The notes under the pieces: model-generated
The model's database searches: none
The model's input: only the letters and a program-made list of their open reading frames with translations
Told to the model about the DNA's origin: nothing
Part shown: positions 10,963-22,900 of the stretch, in pieces
Position numbering within the stretch: position 1 is the stretch's first letter
How the letters are laid out: each line of letters begins with the position of its first letter
Assembly (NCBI GenBank): GCA_036768485.1
Contig: JAVLUZ010000154.1
Coordinates: 28,345,103-28,409,102, forward strand
Direction of reading: 5' to 3'
DNA from: Mermis nigrescens
Taxonomy: Eukaryota; Nematoda; Enoplea; Mermithida; Mermithidae
DNA: 64,000 nucleotides
Position numbers and translations under genes: made by a program

Positions 10963-13900
10963 CTGCGGTAATATTAATTAATTAACGACCATATCTGTTC
11001 TTGGGGCGTTGGGGCAGGGGGATTTGAATCCTCCCCTCCCAATAGCTGTTAAACCCCGCAAAATGGCTACTAATCACCACACATGGTCGTTGGGAGGTCT
11101 GCGGGTCTCTGGACCCTTCTAAAATCCCGCTATATTTGACAATTTTGTCCCATCGGATCCCCCAGAACTTGATTGCTGCTATACTGATCACCCTCTCAGA
11201 ATTGTCGATTTACCGAAAAAAATAGTAAAAAGTGCGCTTCTTTAGCGTTTTTAGCTTTATTTGGCTAAAAATAGTCAAATTTTCCTAGCTTTGCGCTATA
11301 TAATAATTTTTTGACTTTATTTTGTTCCATTTACTCAAATTTTTTTTCCGAATTTCAAAACAATTCTAAGGTTTTTCTGTTGTAGAACGGGCATTATCTG
11401 AAAGGACGAAAAACATTGTTCTTGAAATGTACCCATAATTCTTGAGCCTAAAAGAGAAATTTTCCAAAATTTTTCGACGCTGACCTACCAGAATTCTTAT
11501 GCTCGTACATGAACGACGTGTATAATAGATAATAACTCAGGCACGTATCTCTGGAAGGGAATAGGGGGTGGGGTCTGTACCCCCCAAAATTCAGAAAAAA
11601 ATCAACGCTTTGCGTTTTTGTGCAATATCTACATAACGTGAAAAGAATAGTGATAAAACCCTAAGAAACAAAAATAAGAAGGAAAACTAAACAACTAAGA
11701 AGCAGAAATGGAATTTGAGAAAATATCTGTAAAATACAAACTCCAACAAGTGCCATAGCGGACCTTATTTTTGAGAGCATATGGTTGGAAGCAAACCTGT
11801 TCTGATTTAAAAAAATATAGTAAATCGCTAACCGTTGATAGAATTATTGACACACAGCTTGCCGAACGATTACTCGATTGGTAACAGAAATATTTGATAA
11901 AGAAAAATTTCGAAAGAATGCTTATACTGTTCAATGCTGCTTAAGCTGCCGAATAATCCATTCTCCTAAATTCAAGCAACACACACGTTCATTACAGACG
12001 AAGCATACTTATGGAAGCCTGGTACGATAAATTAAAACACAATTAAAAAAACAAATCGAAAATTTTTGAGACAAAAAAGCAGGAAATTAGGACAAGTTGT
12101 TGAATTCTATTATATCATTTTATTTAACATGTATCATTTTATTTTCACTACTTTTGTTATGTGTGCACAGAAAAACCTCATTCATACAAACGTGGTTTTT
12201 TTGCTTAGATCTAATGCTGTGATCAACCGAGAGTTTGATAAAATGAAGCGTAATAATTAAAACATTTTGATAAGCAACTATTTTGCAGATAAAATCGAAA
12301 AAATTCTCAAGTCTGCAATGCACCAAATTGAAAGAATAGCTGAAATTTGCGCACACGCTCCCATTTGTTGTGTATTGGAGGTGAAAGCTAGGAAGTGGCA
12401 AAAGAGTCGCGCCTCAAGATTGGTTCATTTCACTCTATTTGCTTTTTAACGGTTTTTTTCTTAGCGTTTTGAATTTTTAATATGGAGGCAGGCCGCCATG
12501 CTGCAAAAAAATACTGCAAACTGTATCTGTTTGAATACTTTAAGTTTTTATCGTCCAACCACATTTTGGAAAGAGCAGAAAAAAGGCTTTCAAATGATTA
12601 TTCATTTGTTGGATTAGTTAAGCAGAACAAAATTTTGATATGCTGCTGTTTGTATTTTTATTTTTTTAAAATTTATTTTCAAACATTTTTATGTTTTTAA
12701 AAATACTCTTAAAAATTCTTTTTTAGGCAATATGGTTTTTTGTTCTTAATTTTTCTAAGATGGCTGAAATTTTTAAAGCAAATAGTTTAAAAATTGGACG
12801 CTTTTTTGTAAAGAGCTATGTTTCAACTTATGAATTTGAGTAGAATTCAATTTATGCTTTGATTTTTGATTAAATTAATTCCATTTGATTTGGTTTGACT
12901 GGATTTGATCCGATAATGATTTGAAAAAACTAAAATCAAAAGAAAAAAGCTGAATCCGATCGAAGCGTTTAAGTGTAAAATAATTCATGCAACTTTAAAA
13001 ACAACATGTTATCTGATTTAAATTGTTCAAAGTGTTCAATAGTAAAAAGTAGCGAAAAGTTATATTTTAATTTCTAAAGCTTTATATAATTATTAAATGT
13101 CAATAAATTTAATCTTAATATATTTTCCTGTCACGCCGTTATTTTCTTACAGACGACTGGAACGGTCTGTATCCATTCCGCATAAACCGCCATTCCGAGC
13201 GAATTGTCGAAGCATAGGAATTGCAGGAGAAACGAAAACAGTTTAATGCCCAGCTGCAATTTCACGGCCCCGAAAAGTGGCGCCGCCAAAACCAATATGG
13301 CTGCCCCCATAATTGGCAACAGATAACGCGTCCTCTCTACCTTGGATACCGTTTTGACACTGGCGCAAAAATTCAATTGCCTTTTGTCGCTGCTCGATAC
13401 AACGGGCCTCCATTTCTGTGCACAAGCAGTAAACAAACAAATAAATAAATAAATAGATTAATTAATAATACATTTAATGAAAAGATAATAATTTATGAAA
13501 AGGTTCTTAAGTATTATGCACGTTTTCAGTGTATTCATACAAAATATCTGCTGTCTACAGAGTGATCCTCTAGCTTTAGATTGGGGGGAGATCTTTGCGA
13601 GACTGTATACCCTTTGTAACCTTTTAACAAGTTTAAACCACATTTTCCTCACTAGGGGTTGCAAAATGCTGCCTATAGTAGTCCCAGTGCATTCTTCAAT
13701 CGTATTTCTTAAATCCCTCAAAATTCCAGCTCAGCGAATCAAGATACGTGTTGTAGCATACCTACAGTAATCCTATGCACCATTTTTAGGTACATTATTT
13801 TTGACTCATAAACCTCTAATTTGTTAAATTTCAGCTTTATTTGACTGTTAGTTTTGTGTGATATAGAAAATCCAGAAAGCTACAGTACACCTACAGTAAG

Positions 13901-16900
13901 ACAATGTTTAAACAATTTGTGACTCGTGTATATGCTTTTTCTCAAATTTGAGCTCAATCCGGCCATTGGTTCGAAAAATACGTGTTATAATATACCTACA
14001 GTAAGCCGGTACACGATTTTCCATACACATCATTCTTGGCATGTAGTTTTTATATTCTGAACATTTCAGCTCGATTCAACTATTGGTTCATGATTTATAG
14101 CGGTTTTATGATATAGTGTAAACTACTCGAGTGTAAAGTGTAAAGTGTAAAGTGGTCAAATGAAACGTAAGTTAGAATATTGTATGCATTCAGTATGGCA
14201 AGCGGTGTTCATAATCATCCCCGACTAAAGCATTGTTGTCGTTTTGTTTACATTTCAACGATCTGAAAATTCAATTCCCATAAAATAAAATTTTGATAGC
14301 TTCCCCCATTTTTCGTATCCCCTTTGCATAAGGTAGGTACTCCTGCTGTAGTGTAAGGTAGATCGGTCTACAGTATACCTCGTTGACTTGATCTACAGTG
14401 TTAAGTAGGTAGTCATAGTTATCCCCAACTAAAGCATGGTGATCGATTTCACATTACGTTCATCTGGCTACATTAATACTTTTATTCGTGATTTGCAGGT
14501 TTAAAAAGACTTACAGTATACCCATAGTTGAGGTTAATTATAGTGTGACGTCATCCCCCAGAGTGCAACACAAAGTATGTAGCCTATGCTTTAACACAGG
14601 ACTATACTTTAACATAGCCTATGCTTAAGCACTGACTATACTTTAAGTTGCACACCAGGGAGACGAGGTTAAGTGCTTTTATGCATTATAAGTACATTTT
14701 ATAAACCATCGATACGGGTATTGTTTTTGTTTGACAATTTTATTTTATCCCTAATATGTATAGTTTTGATTTAATAATTTCTGAACACTCCATTGTTGCG
14801 AAGCTGATGTTGAAACGAGTTGCCTGTTATTTTATAATTTGTTCCTAGAGTTTTTGAGCGTTTATTTTATTTTTTCGCTAAATAAATAATTGCCTAACAA
14901 TATTCAGTACTTTTTTACTGCCTGAAATGCATTATATTGTGGATTAAATTAATCTTAAGGGCTTTAATATATATTACTCCGCAGGCAGCTATACATACTT
15001 TAAAATGGCAGAAATAGGTAAAAGTAGCTTTCTATAAAAATTTAGTGATTGCTGCATTCTTTATTTAGCCTGTATAATAGCACTCACAATTATTATCTTG
15101 AACCATTTGCTTGAAAAGAGTCTTTTCTTGAACATTCAATCGGTATACTCGGAACTTCAATATTTTTATCTTATATATTTTCTTTATTTATTTATTTTGC
15201 ATTAGTTCTTATCTTTCAATATTACTTTTTAAAATCTTACCATGCTTCTACTGGAGTTATATATTAACTAATATTAGTTCCCAGGTTGTGCAGCTATTTA
15301 TTTGTTGCTTAATTAGCGCTTCGACGAGTTGCCTTCGTTTTTTCCATTTTCGGATTTATTAGTTGCGGCAAATATATGAATTTAATCTTTTTCATTTCAT
15401 AAAAGCCTAGTTTTTAGAAAAATATCACTTTCTATCTCTTTTTACGGTGTTTTAAGTGCTGTATAAATCATTTTTCAATTAAAACGCAATGATCTGAAGA
15501 ACTTCACAAATTAGCAACTTAAGATATAGCTCATTGGAAAAAGGACATCCGATTTTCTAACAATTTGCCAAAAAGTATCAACTACCATAAATAATTATAA
15601 ATCGTAATGTGGGAGGAGATGTTTTTTTCAAATACAGTAATACAAATGGTAGCCATATTGAAAATTTTTCTGCCTCTTTCTGCGCTTTCTAAAATGCATT
15701 GAAACCCTAAATAATATGAAGTATTTACGCAGATATAGCTTGACGCATTTTTGAAATATGGCTGCCTCTAATGTTAAGATTTTAAAATGCTAAGACCGCA
15801 ACAACGAGCGAGTCCGTTAAAAAGCAAAAAGGGCCAAATAAACTTTATCTAACAATCATTTTGCCACTTTCATGCTTACAGTAAGGATAGAAAATTAGAA
15901 ATTTCGCACTAAAAATGGAGTAAAGAATCGACCAAAAACTGAGAATAGCATATTTTTACGCCATTTCAGGGTTTAAGCCATTTCCCAGGCCATTCTCGCC
16001 AAAGACTTCTTCGAGCCACTGACTAATGCCTTCGGGCTACTGACTGATCCCTTAGGCCGCGCGCGGCTCTGTGCATATCTATGGCCATAAACGCATCCTT
16101 AATTTTTTTCGCCATCTTTAGTTTTAAATTTTAAATTCAAATCTGAGCTCGTTCAGCCCAAATATCATGTTTCACCTCGGATATGGAACTACCGACTCCA
16201 CCGCCGGTCGCCTCAATGTCCTGAACCCGACTACGTAAACGTTCGTCGATTCGTAACGGGGACGATTGGGCGGTATCGACGACGTACTGGCGTTGATCCT
16301 CGGCGTGTTTTGTGCCGAACTGACCGCAACAGCCCATTTTTTCGAAAGGCATAACCTCGCCGGGCATTTCGTAGCACTTTAGCTAAAATCTCGTGCCATA
16401 TCCTTAGTTTTTCTTGTGGAATGTTTTGGTGCATACATGTACAGACAGCACGGAAGTTCTAGGGGCGGGGGAGAGGGGGTGTCAGCCTTATAAAACTTTT
16501 TAAAAAGTGTGCTTTTTGGGCCTAAAATCACGGGTACACGTCAAAAACAGTGCTTTTCAACGTTTTATTCGAAGCTCATTCTTTCCAAAACATGAAAACA
16601 TGAAAATTTTCGACACACTTTCTACGACTTTTTCGGTAAATCGACAATTCTGGGGAGTTAGCAGCCATTTAGAGGGAGTCAAACCCCTGGTCCGCTGAAC
16701 ACGCGTGGTTTAGACTACCGTAATGTCTACTGATCCCCGAAAAATGTCTGCGAACCCTGGAATTGTTAAGTTTCCGGAAAAATCATTGAAAGTGCGCTAT
16801 TTCAAGTCTTTTATTTTTTTTTTTTGCTCAAAACTGCCCAATTTTCGGCGCATTACGCCAAATACTCATTTGTTGATTATGATTCGTATAATCTAAAAGA

Positions 16901-19900
16901 TACTGAAATTTTACACTTGGAATTCCCATGCTGTGCATGTATGCGCGTGCCAATTGTTTTAACCCAAAAAAAGCTCCGTAAACATTTTTTGGTTCTGAGC
17001 TTAGAATTCCTTGCGTTGCATTTATGGTCACATCTATCGTTATAATTTAAATGATTTGATGTTACGAGTAAAATTAATACTGTGAATGTAATAGCCTAAC
17101 TCAAGTCAAAATAAAATGAAATAAAAATATCAACGAAAAAATTGGCAGAGGCATATAGGGCGAGCGGTATCTAACATATTTTCCAATTTATATTTACGTT
17201 TACTTTGACTATATTCATAATATTCCATTATGCTTTTTGAATATTTTTTATATTGATAATACATATTTGATGTATTTTCAAAATAATATCTAAATAATAC
17301 AAATAATATTGTTTTCAAAGTATTATTTTAAATGGGGCACTAAGATACAATTAACTTAATGTACGTACCTTAGCATGATATTATTATGCGGCTTATCAAA
17401 TTCAGATCGATTCGAAAAATAAATTCAGTTTTTTTAAAAACAGTCACATACTTGTAGGTTGAAAGTCATTTCGGCGCTAACGATCCCATCGTAGCTAACG
17501 CTAACACGAGAAAAGGAGCTGTCAATGCCATCTTGATTAAACCTGAGCATATAAGAATTCGAATTTGAAAAAAAAATTATAAACTTGTGGCAATTATTTA
17601 ATTCGCATTTTTCTTAAAAATTGAAACGACGTCGATAAGAATTTGATAACTTTTTTATCAAGAGCAGCTTTAAACCTGTCGTAATGACAAAATTAGTTTT
17701 CCGCTAAAAATTCATCCATTAAGGTTACGATATTCTCAAATATTAGCTAGAAAGTCATCTTTTTGGAAGCACTATCACTTAAAAAAATAATTTAAAAATT
17801 AGAAAATTGTTGTTTATTTTCGATGAAGACTACAAATGAAAAGATTTTGCATTATAGTCAAAAACATACATGCACGCAAATATGAAATTCGGGAAGGGAC
17901 TGAACATCTAAATCTACTCTCAATTTCCTTTTTAGACTCAAAAACGATGGAAACGCCTCAAACAGTAATTTTGCTTTCTTAACGATGCACGTACTTTCTA
18001 AAAGATAAAAACGTTAGAAAATTTTGGAGAAAAATTTAATGCGAAATACAGTTTAAAATGGCAGTTCGGTGAAAAACGGATAAATTTTTACTTTTGAAGT
18101 AAGAGATCGCTAGAAGCGCTCAAACAGGACGTTTTCGTCGATTTTTTAATGGATATTCTGAGAGAGGAGGCGAAAAATTTTTTCAGAGTTCGAATCAAAC
18201 TTTGAACTAGACTATTTGCTGCTGTATTTATTTAGTTGTAAAATTTTTCAGATTTTCTTTCATCGTTTCTTAACAAAAAACACTAGTAGCACAATCTCAA
18301 AATTGTAAATTTAAGTCTGCGTCTTCCATCACCTATGCCACTGGCTAATAAGCTTTATGAAATGTACTCGTATCATAGGTAGCGCGTTAGCGCGGGGGTA
18401 CTCCCAACATATCAACCCTCACAGCTATAACGGGACACATCTGAGAGGTGCGATTTTTCAAAGGTAGATAATAAAAAGACTTGATAGAGCTTTTTTTGTT
18501 TACACTCAATACCGAGTTTGTAATGAGCGCGTTAAGTTATGGCGTAACCTTATTACATATACAAATCTGTGACGGTTTTATCGGAGAGCTTGTACACAAC
18601 TCAGCATAAGTGCTTCATACAATTTAATGGTACAGGATTTTAGAGAATAAAATTCTCTAGATGTCAAATGTTTTTGCTTTTTTAGTTTCGCATTAGTTTT
18701 TAGGGGGTGTAAGAGTGCGAAAATGCGGGTGTAATGACAGATTTTAGTCGCGATTTTCACTTCTTTCGGTCTGCCAACAACCCCGATTATAAGTCCCTAA
18801 AAGTTTTTTCTGATAGAAATATACTAGGACTCAGGGGCTACCTTTTGCTTACTCGCAAATTTTTTTACACTCAATGCGGAGTTAGACGATGGGGTTTAGA
18901 GTTTACAATCTAGTGGATGGTGTAAAAAATGGGTTTTGTCTGAAATTTCTTCGCCAACTTCTCCGCTTGTAAGTCGGAACAAGTTGAATAAACTAACAAT
19001 AAAGTAAATTCATAGGCTACTCGTCGCAGCAAAGCGCCCTTTAAAAACTTAATATTGAGTTATTTCTGGAGGTGTAAAGTTGGAAATTAGGGTACAACAT
19101 TGCACAAAAAACATGTTTTTTTCTTATTTTAATTAGTCGATATCTCAAATCGGATGTGGAACAAAAGTTTTTCATATACAAACGTACTAGAATTCAAATG
19201 CTACAAGCTGGTCTAAACGAATTTCTTTACACTCAATGGAGAGTTAAGTAAAACGAATTTCTTTACACTCAATGGAGAGTTAGGTACATGTTTCAAAATG
19301 GTTACAATGTGATGGACAGTAGAAAAATACATTTATGTCCCTTTTTCTGTTCGGCTTTCTCTCCGTTTAGAAGTCCGGAAAAGTCGGATAGAATAAAAAT
19401 AAAATACCGTCTAAGGGATACATGTCATAGCAAATTGTGTATATCTACATGAATATTTAGCTTTTAACGGGAGGTGTGAAGTCAGAAATTGGAAGTGTTA
19501 AACATGTTCCTGTCTTATTTTTTCTGCCAACTTCTCTGGTTATGAGTCTGGACATGATCACAAGTCTAAAACTGTACCAGGGGTCAAATATCATACGTCA
19601 GTTGATCGCGTTTGTTTACACTCAACAGGTGGTTTAAATCTAATATTTATTCGTCTTCAGACCATTGTGAAGACTTAATTTTTCCATAAATATTGATCGT
19701 AATATCAGAGATCTATCAGAATTACGAATCCAATTTAAACCTTCCTTAAACTCGATGGTTGTGTATAGTTTACACTGAAAATTAACTTTAGTTCTAGAGT
19801 GTTGCAAAAGCTTAATTTTTTCTCAAAATGTTATATGTGACGTCAGAATTACGAATCTGACTGTTATTTTTTTTCACCCTGTAGTACTATAAAGTTTATA

Positions 19901-22900
19901 CTGTTCAATTATTGTTGATGTGTAAAGTTTACACTACAAATTTATTTTACTTCCAGAGCATTTCTAAACGTACATTTTTCTTCAAAATACGTTCCATTAG
20001 GCCAAAATTACGAATCTGACTGCATGCTTTCTTTAAACCCTGTGATATGCTAAGTTTACACTGAAAATAAATTTTATTTCTAAAGCGTTGCAAAACCACA
20101 ATTTTTTAAAATGTTTCATGTATCGCCAAGGTTACAACTCTGACTCTAAGTGTTCGTTACACAAAGTAGTTGCTTAAAGTTAACGCTAAAAACATTTTCT
20201 CTGTTTTAATAAGGTAAAAGGTTATTACGTTCAAAAATATAATGCTGATGTTTAGAAGAATATTGTTTTCCGCGTTATTGGACTGCTGTCATTATTGTGG
20301 CATGTTTACTGACTGATTTACTCAAATCATGCTAATTCAAAGTAAGGTACTAGCAGAGAAAAATGCTCTGATCGAACAAAAAGGACGAATATACTTAGAA
20401 TTGCGGATTATTTAATACATAAAAGGAGGGGACTAGGAAACAGGCACCTATGCGCTCAAAAATCGTTAGAATTTGCTAAAAATCAGATTTTTCTAAGCAA
20501 CACAATTATCGAAGTATATTCTGCGGCCTCTGGAAAAGGCGTCCTCTCAATTGATGTTTGGTGAAGAGCTTGGAAGGAAACCGTGGCCTGTTTAAAGTAG
20601 CCGATTTAGCTTGAGATCAATATCACATTTTCATGAATATATTCAATCAATATTCAATTAAAAAGCTCAATAGGTGAATTATGACATTCTTATCATGCTG
20701 TTTATTATGGCTCAGCAGTTACACGTGTTATGTTAGCATAGTGAGATAATGTACGTAGTCGTCGGTACACTTTCTCCTGCTTCGACATTTCACATATATG
20801 AGCTATTAAATTTCCGCCCTATTGTTATGCACTATTGCATTTAATTGCACGGTTATCTCGCTCATTCTTCAAGCTCCGTGTGTCCTAAATTCTTTGGTGC
20901 CAACCTGTTTGGGCATGTTTAGTGCCTTGCAGCACTTTTATTCAGCTATGGTTAGTCAACAGAATGGTTTGTCGTTTTCATTAATAAGATTGATTAGTCC
21001 GATATCTAAAGAATAAAGTATCGTGTAATTTATTTCTAAAACTGAAGCCACAACCGTACATGGGCCGAAAGAAAAGTCTGTTAGTCTGTTTGGTTAAATT
21101 GCCAAAAATGTCACTAAAAATAGAATTCTGGGAGCCTACTGTAATCTGTAGGGGTTTTCGTTCTCTGAGGTTTGCAACCCCCTTAAACCCCTTACGCCAA
21201 GTTGTGGCCACAACCACCTTCTGCAGGCCGAAGAACATGCTTGGATTTTTGTGTTGCTTAGAGAAATCTAATTTTTAGCAGATTCTTATGATTTTCTGAG
21301 CGTATATGTGACTTTTTCCTAGTCCCTCCTTTTTATGTCCTTAATAATCCGCAACTCCAAGTATATTCGTCGTGTACAAAGATAGTTCCCAAAAGTCTTT
21401 GTAAATTTTGTATATGCGAATTTTTGTGCACTCTAATATGGTACAATAGCAATTTTATTGGGCACGACAGGGTTTTCCGACCTTTAGTAGTGTATTTTAG
21501 CTAATTTCTGAGTTTCTGACGCCAAAAATTACTGTAAATAGTCTTTAAACAGCGCGAAGCGCCGAACAATGTGACATTTATTCATTCTAAATGCAAATTC
21601 TGTAATTATAAAGATGTATAAGACAGACAATTGCTCATTTTGGCGCAAAACGCCGAAAATCTCAGGGAATTTTACACCTTTTTACAGTTTTTGTCATCTT
21701 AAAAATCTTTGTGCATGAACAAAGACGGTCCTGAAAAGTCTTTGTACATTGCGAAAAATCTTTGCCGAATATAAAAAACCGTGGCGCATAGGTGACTTTT
21801 CCAAGTCACCTCCGTTGATGTCTTTAATAATCCATAATTCCAAGTATATTCGTCCGTTTTGTTCCATCGGAGCATTTTTCTTTGCTAGTGTTAATCATAA
21901 CTCATCATTTTGACCGAATGTTTATTTTAGTACGTTACATATATGGACACACATGAAGTGGGGAACTGGGATGAGGGTCAACGCTGGAGCCTTAAAATCA
22001 GAAAGACGTCCCTTAATTCACGAAACCACCAAATCTTTAAATTTTTGAAATTGTTTTCATTTTTTTCGTGATTTTTTTGCATAAATGAATAGAGCTTAAT
22101 GAGAAAAGGTGAAAATGCTTTTTTGCTATTTACCGTCAATTTTTCGTAACTTTTTTGACCCTTGAATTTTTAGACCTATACCTAGAATTTGTCCAAAGAA
22201 GTAAGATTTTTATTCTATTTCAAAACAAAACTTAAAAACTAAATGCCTACAATGAAATAATTGACACATAAGAAAATGAACCATTTCGAAAGAAAAATAT
22301 ATTTCTATCTTTCATTTGTTTTTGAAGAAATGTACAAGGCAGAAATATTCTTACCATTCAGGTTCAGGCAACCAAATGTCGTGAGCCTCGGCAAATTTCA
22401 AGACGTTCAAATTCCATTCGTATCTATTCCACGACAACCGAGAATCTTTCCAGGACTGCGCGACAAAAATTGTAACTATATTTATTACAAAATTAAAAAG
22501 TTAGATGGATACAAATTTAATTTCGACAAAAATTATCACTCTAAACGATCAGGTTGTTCGAGATAAATATTTTTTGGATTTTTACGGGTAAGAATTTTCC
22601 CAAAATTTAGCCAGAAGCGACTAACTTATTTAGCCAGAAGCGACTAACTAACCTATCTTACAGAAGGGAAACCGCATAAAGGACTTAAGTATTCAAAAAT
22701 TAAAACAAAACTCAACACAATTGAAATTCATAGAATAATTCTGTAAAAAACCAAAGTTAAAGCATAAGTCAATTTGGAAGACTGACAAAACCAAAAGAAC
22801 TTGATCAGGATATTATATCATTTGAATTTTAAAAATTAAATTTATAAAGAGTGCATTCTAAGATTTCACAAGCTCTCAGAATGTAGGAGACCCCTAACTT

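Noticed and set aside
10664..10985. Plus-strand frames of 61 and 90 codons
   Set aside because: Antisense of the M3-M4 exon of the receptor gene.
13243..13440. 65-codon minus-strand frame reading CIEQRQKAIEFLRQC
   Set aside because: It overlaps the M1-M2 exon in another frame. The competing frame has receptor motifs, transmembrane helices and matching splice phases.
16231..16434. Arg-rich minus-strand frame (RRYRPIVPVTNRRT)
   Set aside because: Shadow of the Cys-loop exon; it starts in the intron and has no family motif.
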